A stretch of DNA of 64,000 nt from Gemmatirosa kalamazoonensis (GCF_000522985.1 NZ_CP007128.1:124001-188000), one strand, 5' to 3'. Positions 24,938 to 34,649 are shown, counted from the first letter of the stretch. Notes: generated from the sequence alone by a model not told the origin. A program made the numbers and translations.

Positions 24938-26952
24938 CGGAGCGGGAGGAGCGAGGCGAGCCGGTTGGTGGCGGGAGTGCGCGGCCGCTCGACTCGGGGC
25001 GGCGTGGACTCCGACGAGTGGCGCGCGGCGAGGCGGAACGCGCCGACGACCTGCTGCAGCCGCGCCGCCTGCCCCGACAGCTCGGCGGCGGCCGCGGAGC
25101 TCTCCTCGGCGTTCGCCGCGGTCTGCTGCGTGACGCCGTTCATCTGCTCGAGCGACGCGTTGATCTGCCTGACGCCCTCCGCCTGGCGCTGCGCGGCGGC
25201 CGCGATCTCCGCCATCACGTCGTCGGTGCGCGCGACGCCGTCGGTGAGGCGCGCGAAGTGATCGCCGGCCTCGAGCCCGAGCCGCGTGCCGGCGAGCGCC
25301 TGCGACTGGCTGCGCTCGATGATCGCCGCCGTCTGTCGCGCGGCGTCGGCGGAGCGCTGCGCGAGCGCGCGCACCTCGTCGGCGACGACGGCGAAGCCGC
25401 GGCCCGCGTCGCCGGCGCGCGCCGCTTCGACGGCCGCGTTCAGCGCGAGGAGGTTCGTCTGGAACGCGATCTCGTCGATCGTCTTCACGATCTTCGCCGT
25501 CTCGTCGGCCGAGCGGCGGATGTCGTCGAGCGCGGAGGCGAGGCGCGTCATGCTCTCGGCGCCGGCCGCGCTGCGCGTGCGGGCCTCGCCGGCGAGCGCG
25601 CGGGCCTCGTGCGCGTTCGCCGTCGTGCGCTCGGTCATCGTCGCGAGCTCGGCGACGCTCGCCGAGACCTCCTCGAGGCTCGCCGCCTGCTCGCTCACGC
25701 CGCCGGCGAGCGTCTCGCTGCCGGCGGAGATCTGCACGCCCGCCGACGCGACCTGCTCGCTCGCCACGCGCACCTCGTCGAGCGCGGTGACGAGCGCGTC
25801 GAGGGCGCCGTTCACGGCGCGCTGCACGCGCGCGTGGTCGCCGGGGAAGTCGCCCTCGACGCGCGCCGAGAGGTCGCGGTCGGCCAGCCGCTCGAGCGTC
25901 GCGGCCGACGCCTCCATGGGCGCGACCACCGCGTCGAGCGTGGCGTTGAGCCCCTCGGCGAGGCCGCGGAACGCGCCCTCGAGCGACGCCGCCTCCGCGC
26001 GCGCGGACAGGTCGCCGGCGCGCGCGCTGGCGACGACGCGCTCGGTCTGCGCGAGCGTGGCGCGGAGCATGGCGCGCGCCGCGCCGTACGCCTCCGCCGT
26101 CGCGCGCGTCTGCTCGATCATGCCGTTGATCGTCCGCGTGAGATCTCCGAGCTCGTCGTTCGACGTCACCGCGAGCGGCTCCGTGGACGTCGTGATCTCG
26201 AGCGACAGGTCGCCGTGCGCGAGCCCGCGCAGCGCGTCGCCGAGGTGCGTGACGCACACGGAGCGCAGACGCTCGGCGCGCGCGCGCACCGCTTCCACCG
26301 CGCCGGTGATCGTACGCGTGAGCACCACCGCGAACGCGAGGCCGAGCGCGAGGCCGACCGCGAGCAGCGCGAGCACGATCACGCGCGCGGAGCCGAACGC
26401 GTGCTTCGTCTCCGCCATGCGTCGTGCCGCGCTCGCGAGCGCGAACGCGCGGAGCTCGGCGTTCGTCGCCTGCGCGGCGGAGAGCTCGGCCTGCGAGCGC
26501 CCGCGCATGAGCGAGTCCGCGGCGGCCATGCGGCCTGCGGCGGCGAGCGCGGCGACGTCGCGCGCCGCGGCGAGGTACCCATCGACGGTGGCGCGCTGCT
26601 TCGCGAGGAGCGCACGGTCGCCATCGTCGCCGCCGAGCGACGCGTAGAAGTCGGCGAGACGGTGCACCGAGTCGCGCGCGGCGGCGAGGAGCGTCAGGCT
26701 CGAGTCGCGCTCGTGCGCCGACGTCGCGATGACGACCTTCAGCTCCTTGATGCGCATCGTGAGGAGCTGCATGTGCATCTCGCCGATCGTGCCGATCGCG
26801 GGCAGCCACTTTCGCGACACCGCCTCGGCCGCCGAGTCGGTGGTGCGGAGCTTCACGAGGCTCGTCGCGCCGACCGCGGCGAGCGCCGCGAGCACCGCGC
26901 CGAACGCGAAGTGGAACTTGGTGCGCAGCCGCACCCGGGCGAGCCAGGTCAT
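24934..26952 (-). CDS. Methyl-accepting chemotaxis protein with 4-helix-bundle sensor
   Basis: 672 residues. Membrane helices at about 13-33 and 191-211 bracket a helical periplasmic domain of the 4HB_MCP type. A HAMP region follows, with further HAMP-like helices to about 390. The signalling hairpin tip [19 protein letters not shown] lies near residue 493, with [19 protein letters not shown] after it. No C-terminal CheR/CheB tethering pentapeptide is seen (it ends ASLLPLR). The ligand is unknown. It is co-transcribed between cheA and cheW and is the only receptor in the window. Confidence 0.93.
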   Translation of the reverse strand: MTWLARVRLRTKFHFAFGAVLAALAAVGATSLVKLRTTDSAAEAVSRKWLPAIGTIGEMHMQLLTMRIKELKVVIATSAHERDSSLTLLAAARDSVHRLADFYASLGGDDGDRALLAKQRATVDGYLAAARDVAALAAAGRMAAADSLMRGRSQAELSAAQATNAELRAFALASAARRMAETKHAFGSARVIVLALLAVGLALGLAFAVVLTRTITGAVEAVRARAERLRSVCVTHLGDALRGLAHGDLSLEITTSTEPLAVTSNDELGDLTRTINGMIEQTRATAEAYGAARAMLRATLAQTERVVASARAGDLSARAEAASLEGAFRGLAEGLNATLDAVVAPMEASAATLERLADRDLSARVEGDFPGDHARVQRAVNGALDALVTALDEVRVASEQVASAGVQISAGSETLAGGVSEQAASLEEVSASVAELATMTERTTANAHEARALAGEARTRSAAGAESMTRLASALDDIRRSADETAKIVKTIDEIAFQTNLLALNAAVEAARAGDAGRGFAVVADEVRALAQRSADAARQTAAIIERSQSQALAGTRLGLEAGDHFARLTDGVARTDDVMAEIAAAAQRQAEGVRQINASLEQMNGVTQQTAANAEESSAAAAELSGQAARLQQVVGAFRLAARHSSESTPPRVERPRTPATNRLASLLPLR

Positions 26953-26989
26953 GACGAGATCGGTACGGGGAAGACGGTCGTGATTGCGG

Positions 26990-29014
26990 TCAGGCGACGG
27001 CGCGGCGGGCGGCTCCCGGATCGGCGCCCTCGGCGATCGCGCAGATCTCGGGGACGTCGAGAATGAGCCCCACGCGGCCGTCGCCGAGGATCGCGCCGCC
27101 GGCGACGCCGCGCACGCGCGCGAGCCCCTCGCCGAGCGACTTCGCGACGACCTGCTGCTGGCCCAACAGCTCGTCGACGAGCAGCGCGCTCTTGCGGCCG
27201 CCGTCGCCGACGATCATGAGCAGCGCGCGCGACGGGTCCTCGGCCGCGCCGGCGACGGCGAACAGCCGGTGCAGTCTGACGACGGGCATGACCTCGCCGC
27301 GCAACATGGCCATCTCGCCGCGACCGGCCACCGTCTGCAGCATCGACGGCTCGGGGCGGAAGCTCATGTGGATGTTCGTGAGCGGCACGACGTAGCGCTC
27401 GTCGCCGACGCGCACGAGCATGCCGTCGGTGACGGCGAGCGTGAGCGGGAGCCGCAGGAGGAACGTCGTCCCCTGCCCCGGCGTCGACGAGATCTCCACG
27501 CGGCCGCGCACCGCGTCGATGTTGCGCTTCACGACGTCCATGCCGACGCCGCGGCCGGAGACGTCGGTGATCACCTCGGCGGTGGAGAAGCCGGGCGCGA
27601 AGATGAGCTGGAAGACGTCGGCGTCGCTCAACGGGCGGTCGGCGTCGACGAGCCCGCGCTCGATGGCGCGGTGCAGGATGCGCTCGCGCGACAGGCCGCG
27701 CCCGTCGTCGTGCAGCTCGACGACGACGCTGCCCCCGGCGTGGTAGGCGGCGAGGCGGATGCGCCCCTGGCGTCGCTTGCCGGCGCGCTCGCGATCGTCC
27801 GGCGTCTCGAGGCCGTGATCGAGCGCGTTGCGCACCATGTGCACGAGCGGATCGCCGAGAATGTCGACGAGCGTGCGGTCGATCTCGGTGTCCTCGCCCT
27901 CCGTCACGAGCTCGACGTCCTTGCCGAGCTTCGCGGCGCCGTCGCGCACGAGCCGCGCGAGCTTCTGGAACGTCGGCTTCAGCGGGACCATGCGCATCGA
28001 CATGCCGAGGTCCTGCAGCTCGCGCACGATCTTGCCGGCGTGCCCGATCTTCTTCGCCAGCTCGTGGTGCTCGGCGCCGCGGCTGCCTAACGCCTCGTCG
28101 CCGGCGATCATGGAGTGCGCGATCACCAGCTCGCCGACGAGGTCGATGAGCCGGTCGAGACGGTCGGTGCGCACGCGAACGCTCGACGCGTCGTCCGCGC
28201 GGCGGTCCGCGTGACGGCGGTCGCCGCGACGGCGCTCGCCGTGCGACGCCTCGGCCGGGTCCTCGGCCACGGTGTTGGGCACCAGGCCGCGCGCCGCGCC
28301 CGGCGCGGCTGTCGGCGACATCGCGGCGACGAGCGCGTCGTATCCGTCGGGACACGCGACCGGGCATCCTGCCCCCCCGGCGCGGAGCGCGTCGTCGACC
28401 GCCTCGAGCAACGCCCGCAGCATGTCCGCCGACCGGAGCGCGAGGTCGGCACACGCGGGGTCGTACGGCGTCACGCGGTCGCGCACGCGCGCGAGCAGCG
28501 ACTCCGCCTCGTGCGCGAACGCGCTCACGCGCGCGAGGCCGAGGAACGCCGACGTCCCCTTCACCGTGTGGAACGCACGGAAGACGGTGTTCACCGCCTC
28601 CGCGTCGTCGGGCGACTGCTCGAGCGCAAGCAGCGCGGCCTCGGCGGCGGTGAGGCACTCGCGGCTCTCCGTGAGGAAATCGCGACAGAGCTCCGCGTCG
28701 AGATCGTCCGAGAGAACCTCGGGCGCGCAGCTCGCCTCGCTCGGCGCGGCGACGGCGGAGACCTCCGCGTCGGGCTCGAGCAGCGTCTCGACGAGCGCGG
28801 TGAGCTCGGCGAACGCGGCCCCCGGATCGTCGGCGGTGCCGGCGGCGAGCGGGGCGAGCAGGCGCACGGCGCGCGCGACCGTCGGCTGCGCGGCGATGGA
28901 GACGCGGTTCTCGAAGGCCAGCTCTGCGAGCAGCTCGCGCACTCGCGCGAGCTCCTCGCGATCGTCCGGCTCGAGCTGGAGCAGCAGCGAGACGACGTCG
29001 GAAAGCGATTCCAT
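26990..29014 (-). CDS. cheA: Chemotaxis histidine kinase CheA
   Basis: 674 residues. A 100-residue N-terminal extension precedes the Hpt domain, whose phosphorylated His149 lies in [15 protein letters not shown]. After a charged linker come the dimerisation helices ([18 protein letters not shown]), the ATPase domain ([34 protein letters not shown]) and a CheW-like regulatory domain ([17 protein letters not shown]). I see no P2 CheY-binding domain, so phosphotransfer may rely on direct docking. It follows the response regulator by 31 bp and precedes the receptor gene by 37 bp. Confidence 0.95.
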   Translation of the reverse strand: MESLSDVVSLLLQLEPDDREELARVRELLAELAFENRVSIAAQPTVARAVRLLAPLAAGTADDPGAAFAELTALVETLLEPDAEVSAVAAPSEASCAPEVLSDDLDAELCRDFLTESRECLTAAEAALLALEQSPDDAEAVNTVFRAFHTVKGTSAFLGLARVSAFAHEAESLLARVRDRVTPYDPACADLALRSADMLRALLEAVDDALRAGGAGCPVACPDGYDALVAAMSPTAAPGAARGLVPNTVAEDPAEASHGERRRGDRRHADRRADDASSVRVRTDRLDRLIDLVGELVIAHSMIAGDEALGSRGAEHHELAKKIGHAGKIVRELQDLGMSMRMVPLKPTFQKLARLVRDGAAKLGKDVELVTEGEDTEIDRTLVDILGDPLVHMVRNALDHGLETPDDRERAGKRRQGRIRLAAYHAGGSVVVELHDDGRGLSRERILHRAIERGLVDADRPLSDADVFQLIFAPGFSTAEVITDVSGRGVGMDVVKRNIDAVRGRVEISSTPGQGTTFLLRLPLTLAVTDGMLVRVGDERYVVPLTNIHMSFRPEPSMLQTVAGRGEMAMLRGEVMPVVRLHRLFAVAGAAEDPSRALLMIVGDGGRKSALLVDELLGQQQVVAKSLGEGLARVRGVAGGAILGDGRVGLILDVPEICAIAEGADPGAARRAVA

Positions 29015-29045
29015 GAGAGCGTTGTCCCCGCGCGTGCGCGAGCCG

Positions 29046-29795
29046 CTACCGGCCGAACCCGCCCGCCGCCGCGGCCGAGAAGTAGCTCGACGTGCGACTC
29101 TGGAGCGCCTGCTCGAACGCGCTCAGCTCGATGACGAGCGCGGCGTGCAGGTCGTTGACGTCCTCCTCGCTGCCGCGCCCCGACCAGAGGAAGTCGATGA
29201 GCTGCACCGTGCGCACGGCGCCGACGTTGAGCGCCGCGCCGCGCACGCCGAGCACGCGGGCCGACAGCTCCTCGCGACCGATCTCCTCCACCGTCGCCTT
29301 CTGCTCGCGGATGCGGCCTAACGTCTGCACGAGCTCCGCGAGCTGGTCGCGGGCGAGCGTGAGCAGGGGCTGGAACGTGCGGCTGTCGACGCGCAGGCGC
29401 TTGATCATCTCGCGCCACGACTCCCAGCGCGCCGGCGCGCGCTTCAGCGCGCGCTCGATGCGCCCCGCGAACGCGTCGACGTTGAGCGGTTTCTTCACGA
29501 AGTCCACGGCGCCCACGGCGAGCGCGCGCTCCACCGTCTTCGGGTCGGCGTGGGCGGTGCAGAACATGACCGGGATGTCCTGCAGGTGCGGCCGCACGAG
29601 GATCTGCTCGATGAGATCGAGGCCATTGGTGTCCGGCAGCATCAGGTCGGCGATCATGAGATCGACCGGATACTTGGACACTGCCTCGTTGGCCTCGGCG
29701 CCATTGTGGGCCACGACGTGCGGATGCCGGAGCCGCTTCAGCAGCGCCGTCATGATGTGGCAGGTGACGAGGTCGTCTTCGATGAGAAGAATCAC
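29046..29795 (-). CDS. Response regulator with helical C-terminal domain
   Basis: 249 residues. The receiver domain (ILLIEDDLVTCHIMTALL, phospho-Asp in LMIADLMLPDTNGLD, Lys in VDFVKKPLN) is complete. The C-terminal 110 residues are predicted helical (TFQPLLTLARDQLAELVQTL) with no DNA-binding motif I can identify, so it is more likely a protein-interaction or signal-output module than a transcription factor. It heads the cheA operon. A possible sigma-28 promoter lies just upstream, over the stop codon of the hybrid kinase gene. Confidence 0.82.
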   Translation of the reverse strand: MILLIEDDLVTCHIMTALLKRLRHPHVVAHNGAEANEAVSKYPVDLMIADLMLPDTNGLDLIEQILVRPHLQDIPVMFCTAHADPKTVERALAVGAVDFVKKPLNVDAFAGRIERALKRAPARWESWREMIKRLRVDSRTFQPLLTLARDQLAELVQTLGRIREQKATVEEIGREELSARVLGVRGAALNVGAVRTVQLIDFLWSGRGSEEDVNDLHAALVIELSAFEQALQSRTSSYFSAAAAGGFGR

Positions 29796-29860
29796 GAACG
29801 GCTCCGGGGGGAATTGCGCGAGGCGGGGGCCACGACGCCCACCACTGCCTCTCCGACCGA

Positions 29861-29887
29861 GTATCGGCCGATGGAACGCGTGGGTTA
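29861..29887 (-). promoter_or_regulatory. Possible sigma-28 promoter of the che operon
   Basis: Minus strand: TAACCCAC, 11 bases, GCCGATAC. The -10 part matches the flagellar sigma consensus well, but the -35 part only in its first three bases. It overlaps the stop codon of the hybrid kinase gene and lies 66 bp from the next start. Confidence 0.35.
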
Positions 29888-31270
29888 ACGCGTATTCGCG
29901 CGCTGGAGCTCCTCCCCGGCCACCACCACCGCCCGCTCCAACGCGCGCAGGAGCGACGCGTCGACGTGCCGCGCGTCACGAAGCGCGGCACGCTCCACGG
30001 CACCGGCGAGCGTCGCGGCATGCGCCGCGCCCGCGCTCGCGCTCGACCCGCGCAGCCGATGCGCCGCTTCGACCGCCGCGCGACGGTCGCCGGCGCCGAT
30101 CGCGCGGCGCAGCGCACCGAGCGCCTCGTCGGCGGCCCGCGCGTAGTCGTCGGCGACGCGCGCGAGCAACCCCGGCGCGTCGTTCTCCAAGCGGGCGAGC
30201 GCGTCGAGCGTCGCCGGATCGATGGCGCGCGGCGCGAGGGCGGCGGCGAGGTCCGCCAGATCGGCGGGCTTCACGAGGCACGCGTCGACGCCGGCGTCGA
30301 GGCAGCGGGCGTGCACCGCGGCGTCGGGGCTCGCGGTGAGCGCGACGATGCGCGTGTGCGCGTCGTTCCCTTCCGCGCGGCGCAGCGCGAGCGCGACGTC
30401 GCAGCCGTCGCCGTCGGGGAGCGCGCAGTCGAGGAACAACGCGTCGTACGTCGCGCGATCGAGCGCCGCGCGCGCCTCGGCCACCGTCGCCGCGACGTCC
30501 ACGCGGTGGCCGAGGCGCGCGAGCAGGCCCGCGGTCACCCGGCGGCCGACGGGATCATCGTCGACCACGAGAAGCCTCGCAGTCGCTGCGGCAGAGGGTC
30601 CGTCGCCCGTCGCTGCGCTCGGGGTGACCGCGGTGGAAGCGACGACGGCGGCTCGAACGGTGAACGAGAACACCGTGCCCTCGTGCGGCGTCGAACGCGC
30701 CTCCAGGGTGCCGCCGAGCCGCCTAACGAGGGCCGCGGCGATCGTTAGGCCGAGTCCCGCGCCGCCGTTCGGGGCGGCGGGCTCGAACGCGCGCGGCGTC
30801 GGCGTGGGGAGGCCGGGGCCGGTGTCGTGGACCTCGAGCGCGACCGACGCGCCGTCGCGGCGCACGCGCACCGTGACGCCGCCGGTCGCCGTGTACTTCA
30901 CGGCGTTGCCGACGAGGTTCACGAGGATCTGCCGCAGCGGCCCCGCGGCGGCGCGCACGTGCGCGGGCACGTCGAGGTCGATGCGCGTGAGCAGCGTCAG
31001 CCCCTTCGCCGCGGCGGCCGGCGCGAGCAGCCGGGAGACGCCGTGCACCGTCTCGCGCACGTCGCACGTCGCGTCGGCATCGCGCGCGTCGCGTCCCACG
31101 GTGAGCGCGTCGTCGGCGAGCGCGAGCAGGGCGCGCGCCGCCTCGCGGATCGTCTCCACGTGCCCCCGCTGCTCGGCCGACAGCGCGCCGTCGTCGAGCA
31201 GCTCCGCTGCGGCGAGCACGCCGTGCAGCGGGGTGCGGATCTCGTGGGCGAGCACGGGGTCGTGGATCAT
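29885..31270 (-). CDS. Soluble hybrid histidine kinase (HisKA-HATPase-REC-Hpt)
   Basis: 461 residues from the ATG at 31270. There is no sensor or membrane segment: the protein starts almost directly with the phosphoacceptor helix (LAHEIRTPLHGVLAAAEL). It continues with the ATPase domain (NLVGNAVKYTATGG, GAGLGLTIAAALV), a receiver domain (LLVVDDDPVGRRV, Asp in LFLDCALPDGDG) and a C-terminal Hpt domain (AAHRLRGSSASAG). Input must come from a partner protein. It lies between cheZ and the cheA operon, suggesting chemosensory or flagellar control. An 8-bp repeat array fills its upstream region, and longer starts would translate that array. Confidence 0.88.
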   Translation of the reverse strand: MIHDPVLAHEIRTPLHGVLAAAELLDDGALSAEQRGHVETIREAARALLALADDALTVGRDARDADATCDVRETVHGVSRLLAPAAAAKGLTLLTRIDLDVPAHVRAAAGPLRQILVNLVGNAVKYTATGGVTVRVRRDGASVALEVHDTGPGLPTPTPRAFEPAAPNGGAGLGLTIAAALVRRLGGTLEARSTPHEGTVFSFTVRAAVVASTAVTPSAATGDGPSAAATARLLVVDDDPVGRRVTAGLLARLGHRVDVAATVAEARAALDRATYDALFLDCALPDGDGCDVALALRRAEGNDAHTRIVALTASPDAAVHARCLDAGVDACLVKPADLADLAAALAPRAIDPATLDALARLENDAPGLLARVADDYARAADEALGALRRAIGAGDRRAAVEAAHRLRGSSASAGAAHAATLAGAVERAALRDARHVDASLLRALERAVVVAGEELQRANTR

Positions 31271-31296
31271 GTCCGGAAGTATCGGCACGTATCGCG

Positions 31297-31412
31297 AGGG
31301 CAGGAGGGCAGGAGGGCGCGCGCGAAACGCGCGAGGGCAGGAGAGCCACAAGGTCTCCTGCCCTCCTGCCCTCCTGCCCTCCTGCCCTCCTGCCCTCCTG
31401 CCCTCCTGCCCT
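31297..31412. repeat. Inverted AGGGCAGG/CCTGCCCT octamer array
   Basis: Two AGGGCAGG units (31297-31312) and a third after a GC-rich spacer (31334-31341), then seven tandem inverted CCTGCCCT units (31357-31412). It occupies the gap between cheZ and the hybrid kinase gene. The same family, including the spacer GAGGGCGCG-AA-CG-CGAGGGCAGGAG, recurs at 40086-40284. Confidence 0.94.
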
Positions 31413-31418
31413 CGCCCG

Positions 31419-32063
31419 TCAGCGCGCGAGCCGGAAGATCGCGTCCGCCAGCGCCTGGCGCTGCTCGGGCTGGGCGAGCGTCGCGTGCGCGTCGTAGCTG
31501 CGCGCGTCGGGCGCGCCGACGGCGGTGCGCGCGAACGCGGCCGCGGGGTCGAACAGCTGCGCGAGCGCGAGCAGGCGGTCCTCCATCTCCGTCAGGACGC
31601 TGCCCGCGTACGCGAGCTGCTGCGTCGTGATGTCCTGGAACTGGAGCGAGCCGACCATGCCGAAGATCTCCTCGCGCAGCCGGTCGCGGGTCGCGCGCGC
31701 GCCGTCGCGGTCGCCCGTCGCGTCGGCGGCGTCCAGGTCGTCGACGAGCGCCTGCGCGCGATCGAGCGCGTCGAGCATGTCCGTGGTCGCGCCCTCGGTG
31801 GCCGACGTGACCTCGCGCAGCTTCTCGCTCGTGCGCTGGAGCTGCTCCACCGTCGCCGTCTCGAGCGCGTCGCGGCTGTCGCGCAGGCTCGTGAGCACGG
31901 TCTGGATCTCGGCCGTCACCCGCTCCAGGAGCGCGGGCAGCGACGTTGCCGTCGCCGGGGGCGTCGCCGGCGAATCGTTAGGCGGGCGGTGCTCGCTCAG
32001 CTCGTGGTCGACGAGCCGGAGCGCCGCTTCCGTGTCGTACAGCACCTCGTGACGCACGGCCAT
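31419..32063 (-). CDS. cheZ: Chemotaxis phosphatase CheZ
   Basis: 214 residues, mostly helical. The conserved active-site segment reads FGMVGSLQFQDITTQQL, matching the CheZ helix with the catalytic Gln that dephosphorylates CheY-phosphate. The long coiled-coil hairpin lies before it (TAEIQTVLTSLRDSRDALET). It starts 4 bp after the cheY stop, its natural partner. The C-terminal tail (YDAHATLAQPEQRQALADAI) would be the CheY-tethering peptide. Confidence 0.85.
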   Translation of the reverse strand: MAVRHEVLYDTEAALRLVDHELSEHRPPNDSPATPPATATSLPALLERVTAEIQTVLTSLRDSRDALETATVEQLQRTSEKLREVTSATEGATTDMLDALDRAQALVDDLDAADATGDRDGARATRDRLREEIFGMVGSLQFQDITTQQLAYAGSVLTEMEDRLLALAQLFDPAAAFARTAVGAPDARSYDAHATLAQPEQRQALADAIFRLAR

Positions 32064-32067
32064 GACG

Positions 32068-32442
32068 TCAACCCGCCGTGGCGACGGACAGGAGCGCGTC
32101 GATCTTCTCCTTGAGGATCTGCGGCGTGAACGGCTTCACGATGTAGTTGTTCACGCCCGCCTCCATCGCCTCGATGATGTCGTCGCGCACCGAGCGCGCG
32201 GTCACCATGAGGATCGGGACCTGCTTGCCGTCGGCGCGGCCGCGCAGCGCGCGGGCGAGCTCGGTGCCCGTCATGTTCGGCATGTTCCAGTCGGTGATGA
32301 CGAACGTCACCGACGGGTCGAACTTCTCCAGCGCCTCACGACCGTCCCCCGCCTCGATCGTGTTGTCGAAGCCGATGCGCTGCAGCGAGTTCACGACGAT
32401 GCGCCGCATCGTGGAGGAGTCGTCGACGACCAGGAACTTCAT
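32068..32442 (-). CDS. cheY: Chemotaxis response regulator CheY
   Basis: 124 residues, the canonical CheY length. Acidic pair and first strand FLVVDDSSTMRRIV, phospho-Asp in FVITDWNMPNMTG, Thr in ILMVTA and Lys in YIVKPFTP are all present. It would bind the N-terminal peptide of FliM (fliM is at 60446) to control rotation. cheZ follows by 4 bp and flgM ends 84 bp upstream, so cheY may be transcribed from the flgM promoter. A ribosome-binding AGGA lies before the ATG. Confidence 0.95.
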   Translation of the reverse strand: MKFLVVDDSSTMRRIVVNSLQRIGFDNTIEAGDGREALEKFDPSVTFVITDWNMPNMTGTELARALRGRADGKQVPILMVTARSVRDDIIEAMEAGVNNYIVKPFTPQILKEKIDALLSVATAG

Positions 32443-32526
32443 GAGTGGCTATCCTCGAAAAAGAGCGCGCGGCGGGCGGGCCGGTGCGCGGACGTGCCGC
32501 TGCCGGTCCACCGCGCCGCACCGGGG

Positions 32527-32838
32527 TCAGACGTCACCGCGCTCCAGGATCCGCTGCGCGACCTGGCTCACCACGTGGTTCGCGTTGTACGCACCCTCGA
32601 GCACGCGTCGACGCAGCTCCGCGACACGCTCCGGCGTCAGCGATGAGCTGCCCGACGTCTCGCCGGTCGACAGCGCGCGCCCCGCGTCGGAGATCTGGAC
32701 CGAGTCCGAGCGGCGAGCGCCCGTCCCCGTCGTCCCCCCCTGTGCCGGCTGAGCCTTCGGCTCGGCCGTCGTGCCCTGCACCGCCGGCGTCTGCGTCGCC
32801 GGACGGAGCGCTTCACTGCGTTGACCCTGAATTTTCAT
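32527..32838 (-). CDS. flgM: Anti-sigma-28 factor FlgM
   Basis: 103 residues. The disordered N-terminal half is rich in Gln, Pro and Thr, and the C-terminal sigma-binding helices are SDSVQISDAGRAL and LTPERVAELRRRVLEGAYN, typical of FlgM (PF04316). It holds FliA until the hook is finished and is then exported. An AGGAGG ribosome-binding site and a near-perfect sigma-28 promoter precede the ATG, giving the usual negative feedback. cheY follows. Confidence 0.92.
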   Translation of the reverse strand: MKIQGQRSEALRPATQTPAVQGTTAEPKAQPAQGGTTGTGARRSDSVQISDAGRALSTGETSGSSSLTPERVAELRRRVLEGAYNANHVVSQVAQRILERGDV

Positions 32839-32860
32839 GGCAATGCCTCCTTGCCTCCGA

Positions 32861-32887
32861 TTATCGGACGGCGGCCCGAGAACTTTA
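32861..32887 (-). promoter_or_regulatory. Sigma-28 (FliA) promoter of flgM
   Basis: Minus strand: TAAAGTTC (32887-32880), 11 bases, TCCGATAA (32868-32861). This differs from the classical TAAAGTTT-N11-GCCGATAA at only two positions. The start codon is 22 bp downstream of the -10 box, so the leader is very short. Confidence 0.88.
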
Positions 32888-32909
32888 ACAGCGGCCTGAC
32901 CGGCCGACT

Positions 32910-33557
32910 TCAGAACCGGACGTCGAGGCGCGCGCCGCCGGTCGGCGGTGCCCCCTCGCTGCCCGCGCCCACGACGTCCTTCGCTTCGTGCGGGATGCCG
33001 AACGCCGTCCCGGCGACCACGCCGGGGAACTGCCCGCCGAGCACCCCTCCGACCCCACTCGACCGCGCGGCGACGAGCGCGCCCCCGAACGGGGCGATCC
33101 CATCGACCGGCTCGTCCGCCGCGGACTCCTCGTCGGACGCGTCCGGCGCCATCGGCGGCGCCGGCAGCGCCAGCCCGGGACGCAGCGCTTCCAGGCGCGC
33201 CCGGAGCGCCGCCTCCAGCTCCCGCTGCTGGTCGGCCTCGAGCACCGCGTCGGCGAGCACCGCCCCGAACCCGTCGGGGGACGTCGGCGACGCCTCGTCG
33301 GGCCACCCGCGCAGCTCGTCGTACTGCTCCGCGAGCTCGGCCCGCGCCCGCGCGAGCTCCCGCGTCAGCAGCGCGGCCCGCTCCGGGTCGGCGCTCCACG
33401 CGGCGGCCATCTCCTCGCCGAGCAGCGTGGCGTAGCGCGCGTAGATCGCGAGCCGCGCCTCGACGCGCGCCGCGCGCTGCTCGCTCGCTGGCCGGGAACG
33501 GGGTGAGGAGGCCATACGGTCTCCGACGATCCACCCGTCCGGCCGCAACGCGCTCAC
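32910..33557 (-). CDS. Uncharacterised flagellar-locus protein
   Basis: 215 residues, no signal peptide or membrane helix. The N-terminal half is Ala/Arg/Glu-rich helix, probably coiled coil (RVEARLAIYARYATLLGEEM, ERAALLTRELARARAELAEQ). The C-terminal half is low-complexity Gly/Ala/Val/Asp. It lies 4 bp after a FliT/FlgN-like chaperone gene and upstream of flgM, so it belongs to the fliD-fliS export-chaperone operon. It may be another export chaperone, but I recognise no family. An internal Met at position 15 is an alternative start. Confidence 0.65.
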   Translation of the reverse strand: MSALRPDGWIVGDRMASSPRSRPASEQRAARVEARLAIYARYATLLGEEMAAAWSADPERAALLTRELARARAELAEQYDELRGWPDEASPTSPDGFGAVLADAVLEADQQRELEAALRARLEALRPGLALPAPPMAPDASDEESAADEPVDGIAPFGGALVAARSSGVGGVLGGQFPGVVAGTAFGIPHEAKDVVGAGSEGAPPTGGARLDVRF

Positions 33558-33561
33558 CGAC

Positions 33562-33984
33562 TCAGCGCACCAGCGCGAGCGCGGCGCGCCGCGGCCGGGG
33601 TCGCGCGACCGGCGCCGGAGGCGCCTGCTCGGAGACCTCGTCGGTGAGCCGCGCGTGCAGCAGGTTCGCGTAGCGGAGCGCCTCGTCCACCGGGCCGAGG
33701 ATCGTCGCCACGGCGCGCCGCGAGTACGGGCCGGCGAGCTCCAGCTCCGAGGCGGACAGCCGGGCCGTCGCGAGGTCGGCGAGGAGCGGCTGGAGCTGGG
33801 CCATGAGCCGCTCGCGCTCCGCGAGGGCGGCGGCGAGCGCCTCGTCGTCGCGGCTGCCGACCGCGTCGAGGGCGACCATCACGAGGTCGCCGAACCGCTC
33901 CAGCAGCCCGACCGCCGCCGTGGCCTGCCAGGCGAGCCGGTCGCTCGCCTCGAGCGGGTGCACCGGATACGCGGGAGCGGTCAC
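33562..33984 (-). CDS. Helical FliT/FlgN-like flagellar chaperone
   Basis: 140 residues from a GTG overlapping the fliS stop (GTGA). It is mainly helical: LAWQATAAVGLLERFGDLVM, then AALAERERLMAQLQPLLADL (FliT/FlgN-like pattern) and DEALRYANLLHARLTDEV, ending in a basic tail (RPRPRRAALALVR). In many bacteria the gene after fliS encodes FliT, a FliD chaperone. Position and architecture support that role, but sequence similarity is weak. Confidence 0.6.
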   Translation of the reverse strand: MTAPAYPVHPLEASDRLAWQATAAVGLLERFGDLVMVALDAVGSRDDEALAAALAERERLMAQLQPLLADLATARLSASELELAGPYSRRAVATILGPVDEALRYANLLHARLTDEVSEQAPPAPVARPRPRRAALALVR

Positions 33985-34490
33985 GCGCCGCGCGCCACCG
34001 GCGTCGCGCCCGCGCCGCCCGCCACGACCTGGGCGAACGCGTCGCGCAGCTCGCTCGCCATGCGGATCACGCCGTCGATCTTGCGCGCGTCCTGCTTGCG
34101 GTTCGCGGCGAGCAGCTCGCGCAGCATGAAGCTGTACAACGCGTCGAGCTGCTTCGCGATCGCGCCGCCGTGCTGGTGATCGAGCGACGCGCGCAGCTCG
34201 GCGATCATCTCGCCCGCCTTCAGGATCTGCTCGCACCGCACCTCGATCTGCTTCGCGTCGAACGCGATGCGCGCGCGGCGGAGCGTGAGCAGCATCTTGT
34301 CGTACAGCATCACGACGAGCTGACCCGGCGTCGCCGTCCCCAGCTCCGCGTCGCGGTAGCGCGCGGCCTGCGTGGCGTAGGCCGTGGGCCGAGCGGCGAC
34401 GGGCGTCGGGCGCCGCACGGGCACCGGCGTCTTCGGCGCGAACGGCATCGAGGGGGCGGACGGCGTGTAGGTCGTGGCCGGGTAGCTCAT
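33981..34490 (-). CDS. fliS: Flagellin export chaperone FliS
   Basis: 169 residues. The FliS domain occupies residues 45-160: ATQAARYRDAELGTATPGQL, VVMLYDKMLLTLRRARIAF, AELRASLDHQHGGAIAKQLD and LYSFMLRELLAANRKQD. It binds the C-terminus of flagellin and prevents early assembly. A Pro/Thr-rich 40-residue N-terminal tail is longer than usual. The ATG at 34490 (MSYPATTY) is chosen over an upstream Met that would translate a repeat array. A possible sigma-28 promoter lies 75 bp upstream. Confidence 0.9.
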   Translation of the reverse strand: MSYPATTYTPSAPSMPFAPKTPVPVRRPTPVAARPTAYATQAARYRDAELGTATPGQLVVMLYDKMLLTLRRARIAFDAKQIEVRCEQILKAGEMIAELRASLDHQHGGAIAKQLDALYSFMLRELLAANRKQDARKIDGVIRMASELRDAFAQVVAGGAGATPVARGA

Positions 34491-34563
34491 TCGTGGGGCC
34501 TGCGTTCGTCGGTGAATCGTGGCGGGGTGCCGTGCGCGTCTCGCGTCGCGCCGCTGTACAGCA

Positions 34564-34591
34564 GTATCGGCATCGCTCACAGCGCACTTCA
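34564..34591 (-). promoter_or_regulatory. Possible sigma-28 promoter of fliS
   Basis: Minus strand: TGAAGTGC, 12 bases, GCCGATAC. The -10 box fits the local consensus well and the -35 box at five of eight positions. The -35 overlaps the first unit of a 10-bp repeat array (34587-34626). Confidence 0.45.
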
Positions 34592-34626
34592 CCGCGCTTC
34601 ACCGCGCTTCACCGCGCCTCACCGCG
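34587..34626. repeat. Four tandem copies of a 10-bp unit, CTTCACCGCG
   Basis: Three exact CTTCACCGCG units and one CCTCACCGCG, directly upstream of the possible fliS promoter. Period 10 like the array at 10191-10270, but with an unrelated unit. Confidence 0.9.
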
Positions 34627-34649
34627 GACCGCGCGCCCACGAACGACGT

